Positions 8,324 to 15,596 of a stretch of DNA of 64,000 nucleotides are shown piece after piece. Under the pieces are notes generated by a model. The model did no database searches and was not told the DNA's origin. It was given only the letters and a program-made list of their open reading frames with translations. The stretch comes from JBMORL01 sp049322335 (lineage in GTDB: Bacteria > Bacteroidota > Bacteroidia > Flavobacteriales_D > UBA2798). The stretch spans positions 54,020 to 118,019 of the forward strand of contig JBMORL010000061.1 in NCBI GenBank assembly GCA_049322335.1, in the 5' to 3' direction. Every line of letters starts with the position of its first letter. Position 1 is the first letter of the stretch. The translations under genes and the position numbers were made by a program.

Positions 8324-8625
8324 ATGTCGACAAGGAAGCTTAGTAATATTTCCATTTCTCAGTTCGAATCGTTCCTGGAACTATGCCAGTGCAAGTTTGT
8401 GAAAAATGAAAACGGACACGTGAAATATACCCGGGGAGATCTTTTTCCCCGTTGATTTTTCAAAACCACATTGATCCTGTTCCTGAATTTATTGTAAAAA
8501 ATTTACTGAGAAATTTAGGTGTAAATAAAAATGAATTTTGGGAAATCCTGGAAGGGAAGAAAATAGTTACTTCTGATGGGAAACATCACTACAGGATTGA
8601 AGTTAATACCAAAAACCATAAATAA
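8324..8625 (+). pseudogene. hicA: hicA-like toxin with a -1 frameshift
   Basis: From ATG 8324, two base pairs after hicB, 43 codons read MSTRKLSNISIS through GHVKYTRGDLFPR and stop at TGA 8453. The other frame continues without interruption as PLIFQNHIDPVPEF then IVKNLLRNLGV to a TAA at 8623. The joined product (about 100 residues) matches the HicA double-stranded-RNA-binding fold, whose second half typically has xPI.FQ..DPVPEFI. The 302-nt span is one base short of a whole number of codons, and the break falls in CTTTTTCCCC. The cause is either real inactivation or a homopolymer error. Toxin activity is therefore doubtful as assembled. Confidence 0.7.
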
Positions 8626-8992
8626 TGCCCCATCGCATCAAATACCACACTAAGTGGTATATTATGTTTTTCAAGAAATTCCATTTGGATTGCTGTTAAA
8701 GCCATCTTTTAAAAGGAAATAAATATTGGGGGGTCAAAAACTATCAAAATTTCTACTATACTGGAAAAAATAGTACTAAAATTTCCACTATACCAGAAAA
8801 ATTAGTAGTTCCAGACCCACCACACATATTTGGAAAAACGGATAAAAACCATAAAAAACTGATGGAAAAATCCTCATTATTCCTTCTTTTTTAACAAAAA
8901 ATCATCAAAAAATTGAAAAAAACAGGAATGAATTCCCGGGACTTTTGTTTTGTATCCTGGTGGGGCATAAAAACTAAAATATAACCCGGTAA
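8626..8992. other. AT-rich non-coding stretch with repeats
   Basis: No coding sequence is seen in these 367 bp. They contain a 7-bp hairpin (8642-8648 with 8654-8660) and two head-to-tail imperfect repeats of 35 and 32 bp (8740-8774 and 8775-8806), both beginning ACTA and ending TAGT. A long A-rich tract leads to the response-regulator gene. No clear -33/-7 pair was found. Confidence 0.45.
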
Positions 8993-9022
8993 ATGTCATT
9001 TTTCCCTAACTTTCTTCCCGTA

Positions 9023-9685
9023 ATGCCCGAGCCTATCATACACATCGCCCTTTTGGAAGATCATCGCCTTCAGCTGGAAGGATTAAGCGCGTTATTGTCG
9101 CAGCGAAACGGTTTAAAGATTACCGGCAGTTTTTCAACCCCCGAAGAATTCCTGGCAAAGAAAAACGATATAACGGTTGACGTATTGGTGGCCGACCTGC
9201 ACATGCCGGGCCTGTCGGGAATTGAAGTGGCCGAATTATTGAAAAAAGAAAATTATCCTGCCAAAGTGATCCTGCTCACCATGCAGCGGGGCGCACGTTT
9301 TTTACAAAAAGCCGAAAAAGCGGGAGCAAAAGGCTATGCACTGAAAAATATCAGTGTTGACGAACTGGAAAAGATGATCCGCAGGGTGTATAACGGTGAA
9401 AGCATTTACGATGAATCGCTGCGCGCTTATACACAGGAAGACGATATTCACATCAAATCCACTATTACCGTTGATGAAAAACCCGAAGAATTACTGAGCG
9501 AAAGGGAAAAAGAAATACTGGTGATGGTGTGCAAAGAATATTCCAGTGCACAGATAGCCGAAAAATTATTTATTTCTACCGGTACAGTAGACACACACCG
9601 GAAGAATATCCTGGTTAAACTGGGAGTAAACAATACGGTGGGACTGGTGAAATATGCCCTTAAACATAACTTGCTTAACAACTGA
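9023..9685 (+). CDS. NarL/LuxR-type response regulator
   Basis: A 220-residue two-domain regulator. The receiver has the acidic pair E12/D13 (LLEDH), phospho-acceptor D58 in VADLHMPG, and the Thr and Lys switch positions downstream (LLTMQ, YALKN). The C-terminal GerE-type HTH carries LSEREKEILVM and AEKLFISTGTVDTHRKNI. Phosphorylated receivers of this class dimerise and bind promoters. The partner kinase is not adjacent, so it is an orphan. An in-frame ATG at 8993 would add ten hydrophobic residues; 9023 fits the receiver boundary better. A similar regulator lies at 61872. Confidence 0.92.
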   Translation: MPEPIIHIALLEDHRLQLEGLSALLSQRNGLKITGSFSTPEEFLAKKNDITVDVLVADLHMPGLSGIEVAELLKKENYPAKVILLTMQRGARFLQKAEKAGAKGYALKNISVDELEKMIRRVYNGESIYDESLRAYTQEDDIHIKSTITVDEKPEELLSEREKEILVMVCKEYSSAQIAEKLFISTGTVDTHRKNILVKLGVNNTVGLVKYALKHNLLNN

Positions 9686-9820
9686 ATTTATTCCCTTAAG
9701 TAATCATTTCACTACAACAAAAAATCCGTTTAAACAGACAGCTGATTATTTTGCAGAGGAAAGGAAAAATATATGATAAAAAAGAAATGGATACATTAAA
9801 ACGAAAATAAAGGCAATAAA

Positions 9821-9844
9821 AAAGGGACGCAACAGCGTCCCTTT
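9821..9844 (-). terminator. Terminator of the SWIB gene
   Basis: A perfect 10-bp stem (9821-9830 with 9835-9844, AACA loop) sits 20 bp after the SWIB stop codon and continues into a T-run on the minus strand. It could also stop read-through from the response regulator on the plus strand. Confidence 0.8.
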
Positions 9845-9863
9845 CTTATTTTCTTTGACGGAA

Positions 9864-10214
9864 TTACTTCACGTGTTTAGAAACAACTTTTGCCAGTTCG
9901 AACATAGAGATCTGACCTTTTCCACCGAATACAGTTTTGAGTTTTGCATCAGCGTTGATCATTCTTCTGTTCTTCTTGTCCTGGAGTCCGTTTTTCTTAA
10001 TGTAATCCCAGATTTTTTTCACGATCTCAGTACGAGGCATCGCTTTGTTTCCTACTACTTCAGCAAGTGTTGCGCTGGGAGTAAGAGGAGCCATGAAAGC
10101 TGCATTAGGTTTTCTTGCAGATTTCTTCTTAGCTTTTTTAGGAGCTGCTTTTTTAGCTACCTTTTTCTTAGCTGCTTTTTTGGGAGCTGCTTTTTTCTTT
10201 GCTTTTTTAGCCAT
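9864..10214 (-). CDS. SWIB/MDM2-domain protein with histone-H1-like tail
   Basis: A 116-residue basic protein. Residues 1-36 are almost only Lys and Ala (repeated AAPKK and AKKK), like histone H1 or bacterial Hc1 tails. Residues about 40-115 form a SWIB/MDM2 domain (LAEVVGNKAMPRTEIVKKIW, DKKNRRMINADAKLKTVFGG). SWIB proteins of this layout occur in Bacteroidota and Chlamydiae and are thought to act on DNA or chromosome structure, but the role is not established. It is a single-gene unit with its own promoter and terminator. Confidence 0.9.
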   Translation of the reverse strand: MAKKAKKKAAPKKAAKKKVAKKAAPKKAKKKSARKPNAAFMAPLTPSATLAEVVGNKAMPRTEIVKKIWDYIKKNGLQDKKNRRMINADAKLKTVFGGKGQISMFELAKVVSKHVK

Positions 10215-10245
10215 GGTTTAAATTGTTTATTTGTGAATGAGGTCA

Positions 10246-10280
10246 TAAAAATAGAGTTATTTCCCTATACGGAATACAAA
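10246..10280 (-). promoter_or_regulatory. Probable promoter of the SWIB gene
   Basis: On the minus strand TTTG (complement of 10277-10280) is followed after 23 nt by TATTTTTA (complement of 10246-10253), one base off the TAnnTTTG consensus. The start codon is 31 nt downstream. Confidence 0.4.
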
Positions 10281-10327
10281 GAGGCAAAAAATTTTATTAA
10301 CGGTTTCCCGGTTTTTGTGAATAACCT

Positions 10328-10490
10328 CATTGGGAAGCCCCTCTGAAAAAACACATTTTTCATTGGGAAAACGCATCATTTTACAGGTATTTCAACCGGC
10401 ATTTCCAAGGGAAAAAAATATTCATGGGATGGGATTTCATTGGGAAAAAGCACCCGCATCCTTATATATAGGTATCCGTTTCATTGGAAA
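10328..10490. repeat. Recurrent CATTGGGAA words between idi and the SWIB gene
   Basis: The 308-bp space between SWIB and idi contains CATTGGGAA(A) at 10328, 10361 and 10438, and CATTGGAAA at 10482, all on the same strand. Related GGGAAAA words lie between them (for example 10503-10513). Spacing is irregular (33, 77, 44 bp). An open frame runs through this area but overlaps idi and has no homology that I recognise. The repeats may be protein-binding sites or relics of an expanded sequence. Confidence 0.4.
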
Positions 10491-10522
10491 TTCCCTGTTT
10501 TTCGCTGGGAAAACTGTTGTTT

Positions 10523-11065
10523 TTACCTGTTTTCTCCTCGGAATTCGAGCAATCTTGCAAGGCAAAGGCGAAACCAAACGGCATATTCTCCGGGAGAACG
10601 ATCTATTTCCTGTAACAGTTCAGATGTGTTTTTCCATTGGTAATCCATCACCTCTCCCCGATTAATAACAGGGTCCCCTCCGAAAATGCCGGTAAATACA
10701 TGATCCAACTCGTGTTCCCGGAGTCCGTTTTTTAAGGGCTCATTATAGATAAAAGAAAAGGCAAACTGCAGGGAAGTGATAATCCCCATTTCTTCCTCCA
10801 GCCTTTTTTTGGCGGCTTCTGGCGTACTTTCTCCGGGAGAAGGGTGCGAACAACAGGTGTTGGCCCAAAGTCCCCCGGAATGGTATTTATTTATGGCCCG
10901 TTTTTGAATCAGTAACTCGCCTGCCGGGTTGAAAATAAAAACGGAAAAAGCACGGTGCAATACTCCTTTCTCATGGGCTTCCTGTTTTTCCATCACTCCT
11001 TTCGGCTGATCATCTTCATCTACCAGGATCACATATTTTTTTTCTTCCTCTTTTTCCACAGGCAT
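10523..11065 (-). CDS. idi: Isopentenyl-diphosphate delta-isomerase, type I
   Basis: Converts IPP to DMAPP in isoprenoid synthesis. It is a 180-residue Nudix-fold protein, the normal length. The active-site cysteine is in NTCCSHPSPGES (C71 or C72), the Nudix-like helix is EAAKKRLEEEMG, and the metal-binding and catalytic glutamates are in LREHELDHVFTG. ATG 11065 is preferred; an upstream TTG at 11077 adds only four residues. No other isoprenoid gene is adjacent. Confidence 0.95.
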   Translation of the reverse strand: MPVEKEEEKKYVILVDEDDQPKGVMEKQEAHEKGVLHRAFSVFIFNPAGELLIQKRAINKYHSGGLWANTCCSHPSPGESTPEAAKKRLEEEMGIITSLQFAFSFIYNEPLKNGLREHELDHVFTGIFGGDPVINRGEVMDYQWKNTSELLQEIDRSPGEYAVWFRLCLARLLEFRGENR

Positions 11066-11154
11066 AAAATTACACAATACCGGTTGATAAGGAGGTATAA
11101 AAACAAAAGAGGACAGTTTTCACCATCCTCCCTGCTATTTTCATTCACCTGTCT

Positions 11155-11658
11155 TTATTTGTAATCCCCGAATTTGTTGGACAAAAGCTGCCGCGCCTGG
11201 AAAATCCGGCTTTTTACAGTACCAATAGGCACTTTTATTTCCCGTGCAATTTCCTTGTATTTGAATCCCTGTAAATGCATTTTAAACGGATTGCGGAATT
11301 CTTCTTCGAGGTTTTCAATGCCTTTGTTCAGCTCATTAAAAGCAAATTCTGATTCGGGAGAAATGCTGCCCTTATTTACCGGGATATTGAGGTAATACGA
11401 TTCTTCCGACTCGTCAAAAATAGTATTCGACTTTTTCTTCCTGCGGTAGTTGTTGATAAAGGTGTTCTTCATAATGGTGAACAACCATCCCGCAAGATTG
11501 GTTTTTTCGGTAAACTTCTCGGTATTGGTAAAGGCCTTCAATAATGTGTCGTGCAGCAAATCCTGCGCATCTTCCACATTTCGCGTTAGTTTTAATGCCA
11601 TTCCCCTCAGCTTGTCCTGGAAGGAAATGATCTGTTGGTTTATTTCGTTTTTACTCAT
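11155..11658 (-). CDS. ECF-type RNA polymerase sigma factor
   Basis: A 167-residue sigma-70-family factor with only regions 2 and 4. Region 2 (about residues 10-80) includes NVEDAQDLLHDTLLKAF and NLAGWLFTIMKNTFINNYRR. Region 4 (about 105-160) ends with the HTH YKEIAREIKVPIGTVKSRIF. No anti-sigma gene is adjacent. The nearest genes, on the same strand, are the paralogous T9SS-sorted proteins at 11825 and 13280; their relation to this factor is unknown. Its own -7 box is TACCTTTG. Confidence 0.93.
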   Translation of the reverse strand: MSKNEINQQIISFQDKLRGMALKLTRNVEDAQDLLHDTLLKAFTNTEKFTEKTNLAGWLFTIMKNTFINNYRRKKKSNTIFDESEESYYLNIPVNKGSISPESEFAFNELNKGIENLEEEFRNPFKMHLQGFKYKEIAREIKVPIGTVKSRIFQARQLLSNKFGDYK

Positions 11659-11678
11659 GGCTACTTAATTAGACGAAT

Positions 11679-11686
11679 CAAAGGTA
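11679..11686 (-). promoter_or_regulatory. -7 box of the ECF sigma gene
   Basis: TACCTTTG on the minus strand is an exact TAnnTTTG match, 20 nt before the ATG at 11658, giving a leader of about 15 nt. No convincing -33 element was seen. Confidence 0.45.
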
Positions 11687-11824
11687 AATATATTTTGTCT
11701 AACCTTTATTAAAAAATGTTAAACAAAATTGGAGACTTACCAATGAAGGCCGGTGCCATAAACAAATCACCCGCAGGAATGTTCTCTGCGGGTGAGGGTT
11801 AATTTACAGGAGGTTGCGGTGTTG

Positions 11825-12922
11825 TTATTGCTTGATGAGCTTTTGTGTATTGACAATCTTCATTGATTTCGCATCGGTAATCACCAGGAAGTAAATACCA
11901 TTGGCGTAGGAAGAAATATCAATTTTGGTTTTGTTGAGCACATGGTTTTTTTGAAGAATACTTTTACCGGAAAGGTCTCTAACGGTTATATGGTGGGGAA
12001 GGTGGCTTCCGATTTCCAGCTGGTATTCGCCTGAAGAGGGATTGGGATAAATTTTCAGCATGACATTATTATCCATCTCCGCGACAATGACCTCTGACTT
12101 GTTTTCAACAATGGTTCCCGGTTTTTCACAAGTAGTTTCGGGAATTTTCACTACTTCGGGTTTTGCCACCAAAGAATCTTTCACGGGCTTTTTCACCTCG
12201 TTGATTACCGGTTTTTCCACTACAGGGTCTTTCGGTTTTTCAATCATCATTATTTCTCCCAGCATCTGGATTTCTTCATTCATGGAGAAGTTAAGCTTGA
12301 TGGATTCTTTGCTGACGTTCATATTTTCCACTTTTTTCCCCTCATACCCCAAAGCATAGGCCCAAACCGTTATTTTGTTGTTGAAAATGGTTCCTGCCGG
12401 AAGGGTAAGTGAATAACTTCCGTTGGCAATAGTAGTGGTTTCGGCAATTTGTTTACCGCCTGAAAAAACCCGGATAGTGGACATGGCCAGTGGTTTATTT
12501 TCACTGTCTTTTACCGATCCCGAGAGTTGTGTGGCGGTTTTATTGGTATTGTGGTCTTCCACAAAACTCACATCACCTTTAATGGCCACTTTACCCATTT
12601 TTTGTGCTTTGGCATTTTTGCTTAAACCAAAAACACCGAGTAAAGCCAGGAAAGAAATACCAGCTTTTTTCCACCAGCGCATTTTCCCCCGTGAAACCAC
12701 TGCCGCAACCGGCTGGCAGGAAGAATCAAGCTGCGATACAGTGAATCGTCCGCAGGTTTTTCCGGTGGCTTCCGAAAGGTAATTCAGAATATCATCACTT
12801 GTTTTTTTGGTAAAGTCAACCACTTCTTTCGAACATACAGCACAAAACCGGCCTTGTTGCCTGGGTGTCATTTTATCCCAGTCCTCGTGACAAGGCTCGG
12901 GGATGTAAATTCCGCTTTTCAT
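11825..12922 (-). CDS. T9SS-sorted protein with N-terminal Cys-His-Cys-Cys extension and internal signal sequence (paralog 1)
   Basis: A 365-residue protein of unknown function. Residues 1-60 carry IPEPCHEDWDKMTP and GRFCAVCSKEVVDFT, with C11, H12, C27, C30 and C57 all shared with the paralog at 13280. The spacing suggests a zinc-binding or redox-active knuckle. A hydrophobic stretch follows only at about 85-100 and ends in AKA-Q, like a signal-peptidase I site. Beyond it come an Ala/Ser-type carboxypeptidase-regulatory-like beta-sandwich (about 130-205), a Pro/Lys/Glu-rich linker and a C-terminal T9SS sorting domain (IYPNPSSGEYQLEIG, GIYFLVITD). The start is ATG 12922 because an upstream ATG gives a leader absent from the paralog. 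Surface or secreted location is inferred. Confidence 0.8.
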   Translation of the reverse strand: MKSGIYIPEPCHEDWDKMTPRQQGRFCAVCSKEVVDFTKKTSDDILNYLSEATGKTCGRFTVSQLDSSCQPVAAVVSRGKMRWWKKAGISFLALLGVFGLSKNAKAQKMGKVAIKGDVSFVEDHNTNKTATQLSGSVKDSENKPLAMSTIRVFSGGKQIAETTTIANGSYSLTLPAGTIFNNKITVWAYALGYEGKKVENMNVSKESIKLNFSMNEEIQMLGEIMMIEKPKDPVVEKPVINEVKKPVKDSLVAKPEVVKIPETTCEKPGTIVENKSEVIVAEMDNNVMLKIYPNPSSGEYQLEIGSHLPHHITVRDLSGKSILQKNHVLNKTKIDISSYANGIYFLVITDAKSMKIVNTQKLIKQ

Positions 12923-13092
12923 AATTATTGGTTTTGATAGTCTGTAAACGCAGGGAAGTAAAAAGTTCAATGTGAACGTCAGATAGAGAGGTCAGGCATG
13001 CGTCTCGGAACCGGGATGTTGAATTTCAGATCAAACGATTGATGATTGTTGATTTTTGAATTGCGATTGACAGGGGAAGAATGCAAAATGCC

Positions 13093-13255
13093 GAACAAAT
13101 GAATGAAGTATACATGGCCCGATAGCTATCGGGATTGAGTTTTGAAATAAATAATAAATGCGCAATGCATAGGGTCAGTCGCGACTGACCCATGATGATT
13201 GCAGAAATGCCGAAGTAAGAAGAGTGAAATAGGATATAAGAGTTTTGAAGTGAAG
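13093..13255. repeat. Palindromes and duplicated flank upstream of paralog 1
   Basis: The 357-bp gap 12923-13279 has no coding sequence. It holds a 16-bp perfect palindrome CCCGATAGCTATCGGG (13118-13133) and a 20-bp perfect palindrome (13172-13191). Bases 13093-13116 match 14437-14460 at 22 of 24 positions and 13135-13146 match 14465-14476 exactly. The 16-bp palindrome lies between these two matches and is missing from the second copy. Another AGTTTTGAAGTG word occurs near 13241. Confidence 0.7.
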
Positions 13256-13279
13256 ACAGGAAAGGATGAAAACTGAAAA

Positions 13280-14317
13280 TTATTCTCCTTTCACCAGTTT
13301 AACGGAAGCCAGCTTTTGTCCCGATTTAGGGTCGGTGGCAATCAGGAAATAAATTCCTGGAGCATAGGCGCTGATATCTATTTTGGTTTTGTTGAGAACC
13401 TGGTATTTTGTTACGATGATTTTTCCTCCGGAGGAAAAAACCATAAGATGAACAGGCGAATGAATTCCTATTTCGACCGTGTAATTTCCGTCTGAAGGAT
13501 TGGGGTGTGCGCTGAGTTTAATTATTTCGACTGTTGTTGAATCCGGTATTTCTTTTTTCACCTCATGAATTTTTTGTTCGGAAATATGTTTAATGGTGTC
13601 ATTAATTTTGACCGGTTCTTCCAATTCTGTTCTCCGCAGAACAGGGGTTCCGGCAGTTCGGTAATTCTCGTGTGCGTAAAAATTGATATTCATTTCATTT
13701 TTTGTAATAGCAAGTTCTGCTTCTTCATTAATAAATTGTCCGGTGTAATTTTTTCCCTCTGCTACAACCCGGATTTTATTTTCAATCGCGCTTCCTTTGG
13801 GAATTTTAACCGAAAATCTGCCGTTAGCAATAGTAACTGTACTTGCTATTAATTTTTGTTCTGAATAGACACGAATGCCGACATTGGGAATTCCGGTGGT
13901 TTTGCTTTCCCTCTTCATTAATACCGAACCCGATAATTTGATTTCTGTTTTATTCGTGTTTTCATCTTTTGCGACCCTGGAATTTCCTTTCACTAATTCT
14001 GGTTTTCCCTGTGCTTTTGAATTTTTACCCGCAAATAAAAATCCAAGCACTATAAAAAAAGATAATTGTGTTTTTCTCCACCATGATGAGGGGGTTTCAA
14101 TTATCACTGTTTTTGTTTCTTCACCAATATAAATACCGGGGAAAAGTCCGCACACCCCCTCATTATTTTCAAGATACGAGATCACTTCCTGTTTGGTGTT
14201 TTTGGTAAAATCCACCACCTCTTTCGAACAAACTTTACAAAATCTTCCTTTTTCCACCGGGGTCATTTTATCCCAGTTTTCGTGGCAAGGCTCGGGGATG
14301 TGTATGGTTGTTTTCAT
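13280..14317 (-). CDS. T9SS-sorted protein with N-terminal Cys-His-Cys-Cys extension and internal signal sequence (paralog 2)
   Basis: A 345-residue paralog of the protein at 11825, with the same layout. IPEPCHENWDKMTP and GRFCKVCSKEVVDFT place C11, H12, C27 and C30 at identical positions, with a further Cys at 56 (GVCGLF). The hydrophobic segment at about 83-97 ends in SKA-Q. A beta-sandwich domain (about 130-210) and a C-terminal sorting domain (LSAHPNPSDGNYTVEIG, GIYFLIATD) follow. The N-domain plus signal region is more conserved than the linker. The two genes are tandem on the same strand, so they probably arose by duplication including the promoter region. Function unknown; it does not resemble an enzyme. 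Confidence 0.8.
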   Translation of the reverse strand: MKTTIHIPEPCHENWDKMTPVEKGRFCKVCSKEVVDFTKNTKQEVISYLENNEGVCGLFPGIYIGEETKTVIIETPSSWWRKTQLSFFIVLGFLFAGKNSKAQGKPELVKGNSRVAKDENTNKTEIKLSGSVLMKRESKTTGIPNVGIRVYSEQKLIASTVTIANGRFSVKIPKGSAIENKIRVVAEGKNYTGQFINEEAELAITKNEMNINFYAHENYRTAGTPVLRRTELEEPVKINDTIKHISEQKIHEVKKEIPDSTTVEIIKLSAHPNPSDGNYTVEIGIHSPVHLMVFSSGGKIIVTKYQVLNKTKIDISAYAPGIYFLIATDPKSGQKLASVKLVKGE

Positions 14318-14450
14318 AACAGGAGATTTTATGGCTGTATGCCTGTTATGGAAAAAAGTTCATTTTGAGATGTAAGAGGAGGAGATTTTAGAGGTTAGGC
14401 TACTAACGAAGCAGAATACTATGGGGGGCAGTAAATGAACAAATGAGTGA

Positions 14451-14518
14451 AGAATACATGAATGTTGAGTTTTGAAGTGTTTTCTTCATTACTTCAAAAC
14501 TCAACATTCATGTATTCT
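14451..14518. repeat. Perfect 28-bp inverted repeat with 12-nt loop
   Basis: Arms 14451-14478 and 14491-14518 are exact reverse complements around GTTTTCTTCATT. The left arm overlaps the duplicated flank shared with 13093-13146. It lies between the start of paralog 2 and the end of pheS. There is no T-run after the stem, so a simple terminator is unlikely. The rest of the 247-bp gap holds the 15-mer shared with 637-651. Confidence 0.85.
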
Positions 14519-14564
14519 ATTATTCTTACTTCCTTCTACTATCTCCCTGTCTAAAATCTAACAT

Positions 14565-15596
14565 CTAAATCACAGCTCTAAACTGTTGGAGGAAACGAAT
14601 ATCATTTTCGGAGAACAACCGCAGATCTTTCACTCCGTATTTTAACATGGCTATTCTTTCAATTCCCATTCCGAAAGCGAAACCTGAATATTTTTTACTG
14701 TCGATCTTACAATTTTCAAGCACATTCGGATCCACCATTCCGCAACCGAGAATTTCGAGAAATCCGGTGTATTTGCAAACGTTACAACCTTTTCCCCTGC
14801 ATAACATACACGACACGTCTACCTCAGCGCTGGGTTCGGTAAACGGAAAATAAGAAGGGCGCAAACGTATTTCTGTTTTTTCACCAAACATTTCCTGTGC
14901 GAAATACAACAGGGTTTGTTTCATATCGGCAAACGAAACACCGGTATCAATATACAATCCTTCCACCTGGTGAAAAAAACAATGGGCGCGGGCAGAGATG
15001 GCTTCATTGCGGTAAACTCGTCCCGGCATAATCATGCGGATAGGCGGTTTTGTGGTTTCCATCATGCGCACCTGTACGGATGAGGTGTGCGTACGCAACG
15101 CCATGGGATTTTCTCCCTGCGAAATGAAAAAAGTATCCTGCATATCGCGGGCGGGATGGTTTTCGGGAAAATTAAGTGCAGTGAAATTATGCCAGTCGTC
15201 TTCTATTTCCGGGCCATCGGCTACGGTAAAACCTATTTGCGAAAAAATACGGATGATATCGTTTTTTACCAACGATATTGGATGCCGTGATCCTACTTCA
15301 AAATTTTCTGCAGGGCGGGTAAGGTCGGGTTTTTCGGAAGTGGTTTTGGAAGAACGCGTTTTTTCCTTCAGCGCTTCTATTTTTTCCTGTGCTTTGTTTT
15401 TTAACTCATTAATAAGTTTTCCGAATTCGCGTTTCAGCTCGGGAGCTACCGTACGAAACTCTTCCAGCAGCTCTGTAATTTTTCCTTTTTTCCCCAACAA
15501 ACTGATGCGGTGCTGCTCGGCCTGTTCGGCATTGTCGGCTGAAAGAGTTTCTACTTCTTCCTGTAATTTCTCTATCTTCTCTTTCATAACGGTCAT
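14565..15596 (-). CDS. pheS: Phenylalanyl-tRNA synthetase alpha subunit
   Basis: The catalytic subunit of the (alpha-beta)2 enzyme charging tRNA-Phe; pheT is not in the window. It has 343 residues: an N-terminal coiled coil (about 1-90), then class II motifs including GSRHPISLVKNDI, FFHQVEGLYID and the C-terminal GFAFGMGIERIAMLKYGV. A Cys cluster CMLCRGKGCNVCKYTG near residues 265-280 is a zinc-ribbon-like insertion known in many PheS proteins outside the enteric bacteria. Its ATG overlaps the stop of the upstream peptidyl-prolyl isomerase gene (ATGA), so they are probably translated from one mRNA. Confidence 0.96.
   Translation of the reverse strand: MTVMKEKIEKLQEEVETLSADNAEQAEQHRISLLGKKGKITELLEEFRTVAPELKREFGKLINELKNKAQEKIEALKEKTRSSKTTSEKPDLTRPAENFEVGSRHPISLVKNDIIRIFSQIGFTVADGPEIEDDWHNFTALNFPENHPARDMQDTFFISQGENPMALRTHTSSVQVRMMETTKPPIRMIMPGRVYRNEAISARAHCFFHQVEGLYIDTGVSFADMKQTLLYFAQEMFGEKTEIRLRPSYFPFTEPSAEVDVSCMLCRGKGCNVCKYTGFLEILGCGMVDPNVLENCKIDSKKYSGFAFGMGIERIAMLKYGVKDLRLFSENDIRFLQQFRAVI

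Noticed and set aside
9855..10346. 163-aa plus-strand frame over the SWIB gene
   Set aside because: It is the complement of the Lys/Ala-rich SWIB coding sequence (giving Ser/Phe/Leu runs) and ignores the SWIB promoter and terminator.
10330..10665. 111-aa plus-strand frame over the CATTGGGAA repeats
   Set aside because: It overlaps idi in antisense, has no ribosome-binding or promoter signal, and its sequence reflects the repeats.
11155..14317. ECF sigma factor and the paralogous T9SS proteins as one regulon module
   Set aside because: Only proximity supports it: no anti-sigma gene, no shared promoter motif found, and the sigma gene has its own -7 box.
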